Part shown: one piece after another, positions 45,939-55,167 of the stretch
Layout: every line of letters starts with the position of its first letter
Numbering within the stretch: position 1 is the first letter of the stretch
Assembly: GCF_002752675.1 (NCBI RefSeq)
Contig: NZ_CP024608.1
Location: forward strand, 6,758,001 to 6,822,000
DNA length: 64,000 nt
Direction of reading: 5' to 3'
Source: Massilia violaceinigra
Lineage (GTDB): Bacteria > Pseudomonadota > Gammaproteobacteria > Burkholderiales > Burkholderiaceae_D
Notes under the pieces: model-generated
The model's database searches: none
Seen by the model: the letters and a program-made list of their open reading frames with translations, nothing else
Told to the model about the DNA's origin: nothing
Position numbers and translations under genes: made by a program

Positions 45939-47590
45939 ATCATCGCCCACAACCACAGTATGCTGGCTGGCACGCTGCCATACAAGACGGTGGCGATTGG
46001 CAGCCGATTCCAGCTTGTTCCCGATAACTTGAAATGGAAATTTAAAACCAATATTTATGCTGCCGACGGCTTTAGTGATGGCAGCGATCCAATTATCGAG
46101 ATTAATCGCCCTACCTCGACGCTGGCGGGAAAGAAGATTACCTTGAGCTTTGCCGCAGCGACCAAGGCAGATGAAGACCTGATTGCCAGTTACATGCCCA
46201 AGCCGCATCTGGACGGCACACCTATCCAGCCTCATGAGTTTCCCACGAGCTTGCCTGGCTATTTGCTGCGCTTGAAAGCGCAGCTCAGGGTTGATGGCGA
46301 ACTGGTGGCGCAAACCCCTGGTAGCTTTACCATGGGCAGCGAAGTGCGGCAATCAAATCAGTTTTATAACCCGTCCAAGGCAGCATGGGACGGCGGCGCA
46401 GACAACGACATTGTGGTGGGGGAATACAACGCTATTGGAATGGACCTGCAGGGCAATGGTGCACAACAATTGAAAAAACAACAAGCACGGATGGAAGCGA
46501 CCCACTCAAAGCTCAAGCAGTTCGAGCAGCGCCCAAATGACACAACTTTGATCGAGGGACTGACAAAAGAAGACGTGGCAGGCGATTTATTGCAGGCCGG
46601 AATATTGGCTTACTTCGCCAAGGTCAACGCCAGCAATGCGCTCGACGCCACCATTTCCGGCAACATGAAGTCGTACCGCTTGCCAAGTTATGGACGTTTT
46701 TATACATCGGTCCAGCCAAGCTACTGGTTTGGCATAGCACGTAATGTCAGCTTCCCGGGTATGGGAATTGATGTAGACTATCTCTTCACCCAGCTTGAGT
46801 CAAGCAACGCCAACGCCAGCGACAAGGCGGACCACATGCGGCGAATCGGTGCAGAAAGCTCAGCTGCTGAGCACACGATACCGGAAATATTGGCCCGCAA
46901 CGCGGCCTTGCCGGCGAGTCATCCCGCACAGCCACAGGGTGTGTCGGCAGTGAAGGCTCTAGCAGTTGCTGCAGCGCAGGGGCAGAGGATCTATGCTCTT
47001 AATTCACGCAATCTATCTCTGCACAGTACCATTCTGCAATCACTTGCGATCGATCAGGATGTGAAATCGGAAATCGCCAATGCACTTGCTTCAGGTAAGG
47101 AAGTCACTGTACACGAAAAAAATATTGCCATCAGCGGCTGGACGGGAAGCGGCTATTTGATACTCGACCCACAGACAGGTGCTGGTGCGTATAAAATAGC
47201 AGGGGGCGGCAACGGCGGCGAAGTAATCTTTCAGGGCGGCGCGGCACTGTTTGCGCTTACGCAGATAATGAGTTTTGCATTTTATGGCGGTACTGCTATT
47301 GGATTAGCACTAGTCGCTGGACCGGTCGTCGTAGGTATCACGCTTCTGATAGCGGTGGTGACGCTCGTAGCTGCCCTGGCGACAGATCCCGATAAATTAT
47401 GGATCCAGACGGAACTGACCAAACGGCTGGCGATTATCGTCGGGCTTGTACAGCTCGGCGCATTGGCCTTTGCCCTTTCACCGTTCCTGTTCTTTTTTGT
47501 ATTTATCGCCCTGCTTTTATATATCGCTTTGATTATCGTGACGGAATTGGGATTCAATCTTCGGAAAAATAGGCCGGATTGGAGGTATGC

Positions 47591-47782
47591 ATGAGTGTGA
47601 GATCGAAGAACATTTGGAAGGCGCATTTTATATTCAATTTTGTCTTTTTCCTTTTGGCACTGATCGGGCTGTGGAAGACGCATACTCTGTGGGGATTTGT
47701 CTTGCCCGCCGCTTCGGTAGGAATGACGGCAATACTAGCCTGGTTCGTTGATAAACAAGAAGCGGGCAAAAAAGACGACTGA
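47591..47782 (+). CDS. Small two-helix membrane protein
   Basis: 63 residues. Two predicted membrane segments (FIFNFVFFLLALIGLW and WGFVLPAASVGMTAILAWFV) and a basic C-terminus. The ATG overlaps the stop of the transglutaminase-fold gene (ATGA), so it was co-translated with it and belongs to the same unit. No family recognised. It is the last gene before a convergent arabinanase gene. With the upstream gene interrupted, its own expression may depend on readthrough from the IS. Confidence 0.7.
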   Translation: MSVRSKNIWKAHFIFNFVFFLLALIGLWKTHTLWGFVLPAASVGMTAILAWFVDKQEAGKKDD

Positions 47783-47984
47783 TGCAACGTCGTTGCGACG
47801 AGAAGTAAGCAGTACGCGACGAGCAAGCATGCCACCTCTGTCCAATGACTGGTATTGTTCGGATCGAGCAGCGTTTCGAATACGGTGGAGTCGGAGACAG
47901 CGGCGTGGGTTACGGCCAGTTTTCGTATGAGCTTGCAACGCTTGGCTGCCGGACGCCGCCGTCCGCGCAGCCTCCGGTAGCGCG

Positions 47985-49355
47985 CTAACGCCGCTGCAGC
48001 GCCCACTGCTCGCTGGCGGCGTTGTTGAGCGGGTTCTGGATGATGGCCGCATTGTCCTGCGTGCTGCCGCCTTTGATGTCCAGCCCCATGCCGCTCAGCT
48101 GGTTGCTCACCGTGTGCCAGCCCGCCGCCGGACTGGCGAAACGCCAGCGCTGCCCGCCGCCGGCCCAGTAATCCCACTGCGCGATGGGGGTGCCGGCCGT
48201 GGTGGAATTGCCGTAGTTATCCAGGCTGCGCAAGCTGCCCGCGTTGATGATGCTGTAATAGCCATCGCCCTGCCCGATCACATACCACGACTGGTGCTTC
48301 GCGCCGCTGTCGGCAGCCTGCTGCACCATCGCGCCGTTTGTTGTGGCGGCGCCGGCCACCGTCAGCACCTTGCCGCTGGCGCGCGACTTGATCGCATAGG
48401 CGCCGTCGCTGATGCCGCCGCAGCCGGCAAAGCTGGTGAAATTGCGCGTCATGCTCGGCCAGCCGCCGCTGTACGTCATCTTGAGGATATCCAGCTTGGC
48501 CCTGCCCCCGTCGGACAGGTCGTAATAATGCGTGGAGACGAAATTGCAGCCATCCTGCTTGAGCACCGCCACGTGGCCCGGCCCCCGGTATTTGCCATCG
48601 CTGACGGGAAGAATGGTGCGCGCGTCCGAATACGGCCCTGTGATACTGGTCGCGCGCAGCACTTCCACGTAATAGGTGCTGTCGGCCCACTTGCAGCAGG
48701 CGCCACGGTTGACGAACAGGTAATAGTAGCCGCCATTGCGCGTAATGTACGGCGCCTCGATGTCCTTGTGCCCGCCGCCGAGCACCTTGGTCACGCTGCC
48801 GGCCAGCTTGCCGGTGGCCTGGTTGATCTGCGCCACTCCGATCCCGCCAAAGAATGAGCCGTACGACATATACACCTTGCCGTCATGGTCGCGGAACAGG
48901 GCCGGGTCGATCGCGTTCATTTCGGTGAACCCGCCGAACGATTCGACCACGATGCCAAGGTCGGTCCAGGACGGATTTTTCAGCGACGCCGAACGCGCCA
49001 CGCCGATCGCCGACGTGGTCGTGCCCCATTGCGACACCGAGTAGTACAGGTAGTAGTAGCCGTTCATGTGGATCACGTCGGGCGCCCAGATCGAGCCCTT
49101 GAAACCCGGGATCTTGTTGGCGATCCAGGCCGGGTAGGTGGCAAACACCGGTTTGGTCTGCGGCGACCAGGTCACCAGGTCCTTCGAGGTGGAGTGCCAG
49201 ATGCCCTCGTCGCTCGTGGTGAAGTTGAAGTACGTGTCGCCGTCCTTGGTGATGGTGCCAGGGTCGTGGGCGCCCTTCGCGCCAGCCAGTTCGATGGCCA
49301 GCGCCGGGGCGGCGGCAAGGGCGAGGCTCAGCGCCGTCAGTAGTGGTTTTAACAT
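47985..49355 (-). CDS. Secreted GH43 arabinanase-like enzyme with ricin-type lectin domain
   Basis: 456 residues with a signal peptide (LLTALSLALAAAPALA). A five-bladed beta-propeller of family GH43 covers ~22-320: catalytic base Asp in GAHDPGTI, Asp in NAIDPALF and acid Glu in DIEAPYITRNGGYYYLF; GSIWAPDV is also characteristic. A C-terminal RICIN/CBM13 domain (~325-456) shows Q-x-W motifs (HQSWYV, GQRWRFA, EQWALQ). The likely role is hydrolysis of alpha-1,5-arabinan in plant cell walls, with the lectin domain binding sugar. Endo or exo mode cannot be decided. It faces the secreted-protein cluster tail to tail. Confidence 0.9.
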   Translation of the reverse strand: MLKPLLTALSLALAAAPALAIELAGAKGAHDPGTITKDGDTYFNFTTSDEGIWHSTSKDLVTWSPQTKPVFATYPAWIANKIPGFKGSIWAPDVIHMNGYYYLYYSVSQWGTTTSAIGVARSASLKNPSWTDLGIVVESFGGFTEMNAIDPALFRDHDGKVYMSYGSFFGGIGVAQINQATGKLAGSVTKVLGGGHKDIEAPYITRNGGYYYLFVNRGACCKWADSTYYVEVLRATSITGPYSDARTILPVSDGKYRGPGHVAVLKQDGCNFVSTHYYDLSDGGRAKLDILKMTYSGGWPSMTRNFTSFAGCGGISDGAYAIKSRASGKVLTVAGAATTNGAMVQQAADSGAKHQSWYVIGQGDGYYSIINAGSLRSLDNYGNSTTAGTPIAQWDYWAGGGQRWRFASPAAGWHTVSNQLSGMGLDIKGGSTQDNAAIIQNPLNNAASEQWALQRR

Positions 49356-49689
49356 GGGTCTCCGATCTTGTTATGTGGTTGTCCTGCCAACACAGGGTAG
49401 GCCGCGCCGCGCGCGCCGGCCAATCACTTTTTAGCGCCGCGCGATCACCGTTTCGGTATCGCCCGCCATCCCTGCGAAAGTCAATTCTCACCGAATGTTG
49501 CGTTTCTGCAGCACAAGTTATCAGGACGATTACGTCCGGCAGGATAATCATCGACAAGCGCCACCCTGCTCTATAAAGTCGAGTCTGAACCCCGCGCTGG
49601 CCCCGCTCCCGCCAGCCTGACGAACCGACCACTCCCGCACCTGGCCTCCCCGCTTGCGCGCGCACCACCGTGCTGCGCCTCCGTAAGGC
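49356..49689. other. Divergent promoter region between arabinanase and porin genes
   Basis: About 330 bases without a gene. It must hold promoters for both directions. TATAAA (about 49572-49577) lies at a plausible distance for a plus-strand promoter before the porin gene, but no good -35 is seen. An inverted pair or operator is not evident. Confidence 0.45.
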
Positions 49690-50973
49690 ATGCACCACCG
49701 GACCTTATTCATGCACAAGTCTTCCCCCTGCCCTGCCCATGTTGTCGCCACGCGCGCCTGCGCCCTGGGCGTCGTGCTGCTGGCCAGCGCCGGCGCGCGC
49801 GCGGCCGACGCCGATGCCGTGAAATGGACGTTCGGCGGCTTCGGCACGGCCGCGGTGAGCCATTCCGACAACCGCCAGGCCGACTTCAGCTCCAGCGTGC
49901 TCAAGGCCACCGGCGCCGGCTATACCGACGCCTGGAGCCCGCACGTGGACAGCCGCCTCGGCGCGCAGCTCGGCGTCACCGTCAACAAGCAATGGTCGGG
50001 CGTGGTGCAGGTGATTACCGAACAGCGGCTGGACCGCAGCTACCGCCCCATCGTCGAATGGGCCAACATCAAGTACCAGGCCACGCCCGACCTGTCGGTG
50101 CGCCTCGGGCGCATCGCGCTGCCGGTGTTCCTGGCGGCCGACTACCGCAAGATCGGCTACGCCTACCCATGGGCACGCACCCCGGTCGAGGTGTATGGCG
50201 CCATCCCGATCAGTAACAGCGACGGGATCGATGTCAGTTACCGCTGGCGCGCCAATGGCGTCAAGTTCGTCAGCCAGGCATTCGCCGGCGGCACCACCCT
50301 CGATCTGCTGAACGACAACGAGGTCAAGTCGCGCAAGCTGACCGGCGTATCGACCACGGCGGAACACGGCGCCCTGAGCGGCCGTATCAGCGCCTTCAGC
50401 AGCGAGGTGACGATCGACCTGGCCGAGTACCTGTTCGACGGCCTGCGCCGGTTCGGCCCGCGCGGCGAGTCCCTGGCGGATCAGTATGAAGTCGAGCGCA
50501 AGCGCTTCAACGCCCTGACCCTTGGCGCCACCTACGATCCGGGCAACTGGTTCGCGATGGCCGAAATCGGGCGCTTTACCACGCATTCCTTTTTCGGCAA
50601 GTCGATCACCTTGTATTCCAGCGCCGGCTACCGCTTCGGCGCGTTCACGCCCTACATCGCCTTCGCCGGCGCCAAGGCCAGGAGCTCGACGCGCGACCCC
50701 GGCCTGCCGCTCGACGGCTTGCCGCCCGCGCAGGCCGCGTCGGCCGCTCGACTCAATGAAGGGTTGAACTACCTGTTGATGAGCGTGCCGGCCCAGACCA
50801 CCGCCAGCGCCGGCGTGCGCTGGGACGTGCGCCGCAATATCGCCCTCAAGCTCCAGTACGACCGGGTGCGGCCGGACGAGCGTTCGCGCGGTACCCTGTT
50901 CAACGTGCAGCCAGGCTTTAGCGCGCGCCCGCGCGTGAACCTCGCGAGCGCGGTGCTCGACTTCGTGTTCTGA
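49690..50973 (+). CDS. Outer-membrane porin-like protein
   Basis: 427 residues. The N-terminal signal peptide (ALGVVLLASAGARA) and alternation of hydrophobic and polar residues over the body, ending in ASAVLDFVF with terminal Phe, show an outer-membrane beta barrel. No known porin subfamily is recognised with certainty. Two starts are possible: ATG 49690 (with TAAGG close by) and ATG 49711, 21 bases on. It is followed after ten bases by a periplasmic binding protein and then by a GGDEF-EAL protein, so the three form an operon. Confidence 0.8.
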   Translation: MHHRTLFMHKSSPCPAHVVATRACALGVVLLASAGARAADADAVKWTFGGFGTAAVSHSDNRQADFSSSVLKATGAGYTDAWSPHVDSRLGAQLGVTVNKQWSGVVQVITEQRLDRSYRPIVEWANIKYQATPDLSVRLGRIALPVFLAADYRKIGYAYPWARTPVEVYGAIPISNSDGIDVSYRWRANGVKFVSQAFAGGTTLDLLNDNEVKSRKLTGVSTTAEHGALSGRISAFSSEVTIDLAEYLFDGLRRFGPRGESLADQYEVERKRFNALTLGATYDPGNWFAMAEIGRFTTHSFFGKSITLYSSAGYRFGAFTPYIAFAGAKARSSTRDPGLPLDGLPPAQAASAARLNEGLNYLLMSVPAQTTASAGVRWDVRRNIALKLQYDRVRPDERSRGTLFNVQPGFSARPRVNLASAVLDFVF

Positions 50974-50983
50974 GGGCGCCGGC

Positions 50984-51427
50984 ATGAACAACCCTTTTCT
51001 CCACCGCCTGCTGGCCGCCTGCGCCCTCTCGCTCCTGCTGCTCCAGCCGCTGCACGCGGCCGGCACCGACCTGGTGGTGATCGTCTCGGCCAAAAGCCAG
51101 GTCGCCAGCATGCGCGCCGACCAGGTGGCCGACATCTTCCTCGGCCAGGTCGGCACCTTCCCCGACGGCGCCGAAGCGGTGGCGCTCGACCAGCGCATCG
51201 GCACCGGCCTGCGCGACGAGTTCTATGCGCGCGTCACGGCCAAGACGCCGGCGCTGCTGAAGGCTTACTGGACCAAGATGATCTTCACGGGGCGCGGCCA
51301 GCCGCCGCAGGAGGCCGGAGACAGCGCCGCCGTGCGCCGCATGGTGGCCGATAACCCGGCGCTGATCGGCTACATCGACAAGGCGGCGCTCGATCACAGC
51401 GTCAAGGCCGTGCTGGTGGTGCGCTGA
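50984..51427 (+). CDS. Small PstS-like periplasmic binding protein
   Basis: 147 residues with a signal peptide (LLAACALSLLLLQPLHAAG). The sequence LVVIVSAKSQVASMRADQVADIFLGQVGTFP has the look of the N-terminal half of phosphate-type binding proteins (PBP_like), and RRMVADNPALIGYIDKAAL the C-terminal part. It is much shorter than PstS itself. Next gene starts two bases after the stop; the GGDEF-EAL protein has a periplasmic sensor region, so this small binding protein may present a ligand to it. The ligand is unknown. Confidence 0.8.
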   Translation: MNNPFLHRLLAACALSLLLLQPLHAAGTDLVVIVSAKSQVASMRADQVADIFLGQVGTFPDGAEAVALDQRIGTGLRDEFYARVTAKTPALLKAYWTKMIFTGRGQPPQEAGDSAAVRRMVADNPALIGYIDKAALDHSVKAVLVVR

Positions 51428-51429
51428 GC

Positions 51430-54135
51430 ATGAACGGACCGCGCGCCCGCTTCACGCGCCTGCTCGGGCTCGCACAGGAGACCCACATCTCGCTGCCGCT
51501 GTTCGCCATGCTGCTGCTGGTGATCATCTGGATGGCGACCGACCACTTCATCGGCATCGAACGCAGCGCCGCGCGCGACGCCGCGCGCGACTCGAGCCAG
51601 GAACTGATCGACACCTACGAAGCGCAGATGCAGCGCAACCTGGGCAGCATCGACCAGACCCTCAAGGTGCTCAAGTACGCGGTCGAGCTGAAAGGCACGG
51701 CCGGCGCCCTGCCGGCCCTGAACCAGCAAGGCTTGCTGCCTTCGGGCCTGGTGTTCGTGGTCAGCATCGCCGACCGCGGCGGCATGGTCGTGGCCAGCAA
51801 TCCGCCTGCGCGCGAGATCAACGTCTCGTCCCAGAGCTACTTTGCCTTTCACCGCGACAGCGGCAGCGACACCGGCACCCCTTTCGTCAGCCAGACCCTG
51901 CGCGACAGCGCCAATCCCGACTGGCACCTGCACTTCACGCGGCGCCTGAACGACAAGGATGGCCGCTTCGCCGGCGTGGCCATCGTCGAAGTCGACCCGG
52001 CCTACTTCACCAGCGGCTACGAGCGTTCGCGCCTGGGCGAGTCGGGTGCGCTCGGGCTGTACGGAACCGATGGCGTGTTCCGTGCCCTGCGCATCGGCGA
52101 CAAGGTGGTATGGGGCCTGCGCGCGCCGCACGTGCCGCGCGAGGCCGGCGCCGGCCAGGTCGTCGCCAGCGACTGGGACGGCGTGCGCCGCCACACCAGC
52201 GTGCGCCGCCTGCACGGCTTTTCGCTGACCGCGCTGGTGGGCCTGTCCGAACACGAATCGATGGCCGCCTTCGAGCAGCAGCGCCGCAACTACCTGTGGG
52301 TGGCCGGCAGCGGCAGCGCGCTGCTGGTCATCATCGTCACGCTGGTGTGCGGGTGGTCGTGGCAGCTCACGCGCACGCGGCGCCGCATCCGCCGCGCCCA
52401 GGAGACCTATGCCGCCGCCTCGGAAGCGAGCCTGGACGCCTTTTTCGTCATGCGCAGCATCAGTGCCGACGACGGCACGATCGCCGACTTCGTCATCGAG
52501 GCCACCAACACGCGCGCCGAAAAGCTGGCCGGCATGGACAAACCGAGCCTGCGCGGCCTGCGCCTGTCGGCCATGCTGCCGGCCTTCCGCGACAACGGTA
52601 TCTTCGAGGACCTGATCAAGGTCACCCTGGTCGGCGGCGTGCACGAAGCCGAATGGCTGGCTGAATTGAGCGGCGGGCGCACCTGCTGGCTGCACCGCCA
52701 GGTGGTGGCGGTCGAAGACGGCGTGGTGGCGATCGTGCGCGACATCACCGAGCGCAAGGTGGCCGAGGAACGCATCCGCCACATGGCGCACCACGACGAA
52801 CTGACCGGCCTGCCCAACCGCAGCCTGATCCGCGACCGCCTCGACCAGGCCATCCTGCAGGCGCAGCGGCGCGGGCGCTGCGTGGCGGTTGCCTTCATCG
52901 ACCTCGACGGTTTCAAGCTGGTCAACGACGGTCTCGGCCACAACGCCGGCGACGAACTGCTCAAGGTGGTCGGCGCGCGCATGAGCGCCTGCGTGCGGCG
53001 CGAGGATACCCTGGGCCGCTTCGGCGGCGACGAATTCATCATCATCCTGCCCGACCAGGCCGACAATCCGATGGCGGTCGCCCCGATCCTCGAAAAGATC
53101 CGCCAGGCGGTCACCGAGCCGGTGCTGCTGGAGGGCCAGGAAGTGCAGGTCAGCTGCAGCATGGGCGTGGTGATGTACCCGCGCGACGGCGCCGATCCGA
53201 ATACGCTGATGATGAACGCCGACGCCGCCATGTACCGCGCCAAGGAGATGGGCAACAATAACTTCCAGTTCTACGCGCGCGAGATGAACGCCAGCGTGGA
53301 AGAAAAACTGGTGCTGCTCGAAGGCTTGCGCGGCGCCCTCGACGAAGGCCAGTTCCACCTGCTGTACCAGCCCAAGGTGGACCTGCGCAGCGGCCTCATT
53401 TTCGGCGTCGAGGCGCTGATCCGCTGGGAGCATCCGGAGCATGGCGTGGTGTCCCCGCTGCGCTTCATCGGCCTGGCCGAGGAAAGCGGCCTGATTGTCG
53501 CCATCGGGGACTGGGTGCTGCACACGGCCTGCCGCCAGAACAAGGCGTGGCAGGATGCGGGACTGGCGCCGATCACGATGTCGGTCAACGTCTCGCCGCG
53601 CCAGTTCGAGGAAAAGCGCCTGGTCGAACGGGTCGCCGCGGCCCTGCGCGAGAGCGCCCTGGCCCCGGGCGCGCTGGAACTGGAAGTGACCGAAAGCCTG
53701 ATCATGCGCGACCTGGCGCAGTCGGTCGGCAAGATGCGCGAGCTCGAGGCAATGGGCCTGTCGCTGTCGATCGACGACTTCGGCACCGGCTATTCGAGCC
53801 TGTCGGCGCTCAAGTCCTTCCCCATCAGCAGCCTGAAAATCGACAAATCCTTCGTACGCGAGCTGGCCGACAATACCGACGACCAGGCCATCGCGATGGC
53901 CGTGATCTCGCTCGGCCACAAGCTGAACCTGCGCGTGATCGCCGAAGGGGTGGAGACCGAGCAGCAGTGCACCTTCTTGCGCGATAACGACTGCGATGAA
54001 ATGCAGGGTTACCTGTTCAGCCGCCCGGTGCCGGCGGCCCAGATCGCGGCGCTGCTGGCCGAACAGGCGCGCATGCAGGCCGGTTGCGCTCACCCCGGGC
54101 GCAGTCTGCATCCACCGCAAGCCGATGTCGCCTGA
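51430..54135 (+). CDS. Membrane c-di-GMP enzyme: periplasmic sensor, PAS, GGDEF and EAL domains
   Basis: 901 residues. First membrane helix at about 21-38, a periplasmic dCache-like sensor domain (~40-290), second helix at ~292-312, PAS-like region (~330-440), a GGDEF domain (motif RFGGDEF, ~530) and a C-terminal EAL domain (GVEALIRW, ~660; DDFGTGYSSL; IAEGVE). Both catalytic motifs are intact: RxxD-like I-site is not evident. It could be a cyclase, a phosphodiesterase or both. It starts two bases after the PBP-like gene and shares the porin operon, so it probably senses the ligand handled by these two proteins. Confidence 0.93.
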   Translation: MNGPRARFTRLLGLAQETHISLPLFAMLLLVIIWMATDHFIGIERSAARDAARDSSQELIDTYEAQMQRNLGSIDQTLKVLKYAVELKGTAGALPALNQQGLLPSGLVFVVSIADRGGMVVASNPPAREINVSSQSYFAFHRDSGSDTGTPFVSQTLRDSANPDWHLHFTRRLNDKDGRFAGVAIVEVDPAYFTSGYERSRLGESGALGLYGTDGVFRALRIGDKVVWGLRAPHVPREAGAGQVVASDWDGVRRHTSVRRLHGFSLTALVGLSEHESMAAFEQQRRNYLWVAGSGSALLVIIVTLVCGWSWQLTRTRRRIRRAQETYAAASEASLDAFFVMRSISADDGTIADFVIEATNTRAEKLAGMDKPSLRGLRLSAMLPAFRDNGIFEDLIKVTLVGGVHEAEWLAELSGGRTCWLHRQVVAVEDGVVAIVRDITERKVAEERIRHMAHHDELTGLPNRSLIRDRLDQAILQAQRRGRCVAVAFIDLDGFKLVNDGLGHNAGDELLKVVGARMSACVRREDTLGRFGGDEFIIILPDQADNPMAVAPILEKIRQAVTEPVLLEGQEVQVSCSMGVVMYPRDGADPNTLMMNADAAMYRAKEMGNNNFQFYAREMNASVEEKLVLLEGLRGALDEGQFHLLYQPKVDLRSGLIFGVEALIRWEHPEHGVVSPLRFIGLAEESGLIVAIGDWVLHTACRQNKAWQDAGLAPITMSVNVSPRQFEEKRLVERVAAALRESALAPGALELEVTESLIMRDLAQSVGKMRELEAMGLSLSIDDFGTGYSSLSALKSFPISSLKIDKSFVRELADNTDDQAIAMAVISLGHKLNLRVIAEGVETEQQCTFLRDNDCDEMQGYLFSRPVPAAQIAALLAEQARMQAGCAHPGRSLHPPQADVA

Positions 54136-54224
54136 AGCCATCCGGTTGAACTAAATGCGATGCGCGCAGGTCGAATCAGAAGCGATCAACGTGTTCGTGT
54201 TCATTTCCTGGTTGGAGGTTCTTG

Positions 54225-54431
54225 ATGCTATCGAAAATACTCAAGGCATTTCCGGTCGTCTTTTCGTTGCGCCACAACAGCGATTACGGCGATTACAACA
54301 ATTACAGCGGGTTTCACGTCCCTGATAGCGCTGCTGAGATGATGCGCGACAACTGGGCAGGGGTCGGGTGCCGAATGAAAGCTGCCATCGACAAGGTGGG
54401 GCGAGATGTCGAAAAAGAAAATACCGAGTAG
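54225..54431 (+). CDS. Small hypothetical protein upstream of the DUF2335 gene
   Basis: 68 residues, starting MLSKILKAFPVVFSLRHNSD; a strong GGAGG site (54214-54218) precedes the ATG. No domain is recognised; the middle is rich in Asn, Tyr and Asp, and the C-terminus is basic and charged. It overlaps the next gene by 26 bases, so the two are translationally coupled. Both are lower in GC than neighbours, which suggests a transferred pair. Confidence 0.55.
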   Translation: MLSKILKAFPVVFSLRHNSDYGDYNNYSGFHVPDSAAEMMRDNWAGVGCRMKAAIDKVGRDVEKENTE

Positions 54432-54855
54432 GCATGTTGGTTCGTCCCCACTCTACACACCTCTCATCCTCAGCAAAACACCTGGAAATTTTCTTAAAAT
54501 ACGAGAACTGTCCCGCAACTTTCCATCCATGATGACCCGAGTACTGCCTGGCACCGATCATCTGACCGAGAGGCGAAGGATGAATGACGCACTTGGACGC
54601 CACGCGTTTAACAGCTCGCTACCGCATCCTGAAATATTACGCCAGTACGGTGAAGTCATTGCCGATGCCCCCGAGCGCATTCTGAAAATACTCGAGGCAG
54701 ACTCAGCCCATATCCGCGAGCTGCAACAGAATATTTTCAACGCAAAAAAAGACGACAAGCGCCGCATTCGCTGGATGGCGTATAGCTTGACCGCCGGCGG
54801 ATACGGGATGTCGGCGCTGTTCGCGTGGATGAGTAGGGATGTTCTAGCTGGCATT

Positions 54856-54863
54856 GTTTTGAC
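54856..54863. repeat. Left target-site duplication of the second IS66-family element
   Basis: GTTTTGAC, identical to the octamer at 56653-56660. Confidence 0.92.
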
Positions 54864-54871
54864 GTAACTAT

Positions 54872-55135
54872 TCAGCCTGAATGACCAAAGCAATCCGCGT
54901 CATTCGCATCGGTGAAAGCGATGTCGCCTTGTTCGGCCGCCGCTGTGCATTCCCATAGCCCGTCTTGATGCAGCGCGATCGAATCGGCATTTCGCAAGTA
55001 GAACTCATCGGGACCCAGGCCGTCCATCAGGACCGGACGACGCACCCGTTTTTGTTTTCCGTTGATGAAGATTGTCATGAACTGCGCCTTCTCCCTTTTC
55101 TGGGCGGAGGTCAGTTTGCGCTTCGGTTTGACCAT
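54872..55135 (-). CDS. Passenger ORF of the IS66-family element
   Basis: 87 residues, starting MVKPKRKLTSAQKREKAQFM; basic N-terminus, then a compact region VRRPVLMDGLGPDEFYLRNADSIAL. It lies 32 bases after the transposase stop and inside the terminal repeats, on the same strand. The first element at 44.4 kb has no counterpart. I do not recognise the family; similar small ORFs appear to be carried by some elements of this subgroup. It may be an accessory protein or a cargo gene. Confidence 0.6.
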   Translation of the reverse strand: MVKPKRKLTSAQKREKAQFMTIFINGKQKRVRRPVLMDGLGPDEFYLRNADSIALHQDGLWECTAAAEQGDIAFTDANDADCFGHSG

Positions 55136-55167
55136 GGTATTGAATGCGATTGTTAACTGTTCGGCCG

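Larger units (their letters stand above)
42921..47594 (+). pseudogene. Transglutaminase-fold secreted/membrane protein, interrupted by IS66-family element
   Basis: The two halves (42921-44438 and 45939-47594) join in frame when the IS and one copy of the 8-bp duplication are removed, giving about 1057 residues. The N-terminus has a signal peptide (LTSLTLSPLARA). A transglutaminase-like core lies at about 290-440: NAIDTASLLIALYRASGIPARYVYG, MEHVWVQAYV (His) and TWVDLDASFKQY (Asp). At the position of the catalytic Cys there is Ala (GNAIDTA), so catalysis is doubtful. The C-terminal 110 residues of the second half have three or four membrane helices (VVVGITLLIAVVTLVAALA, LFFFVFIALLLYIALI). GGAAG precedes the ATG. 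In its present state the first part ends at 44459 and the remainder has only an internal ATG (45960). Confidence 0.9.

Noticed and set aside
42921..47594. Treating the two halves of the transglutaminase-fold gene as two separate genes
   Set aside because: The exact 8-bp duplication and restored frame show one gene split by the element.
51394..54141. A 915-residue frame antisense to the GGDEF-EAL gene
   Set aside because: No recognisable domain, composition rich in Gln/His/Ala, and it covers exactly the opposite strand of a well-defined gene.
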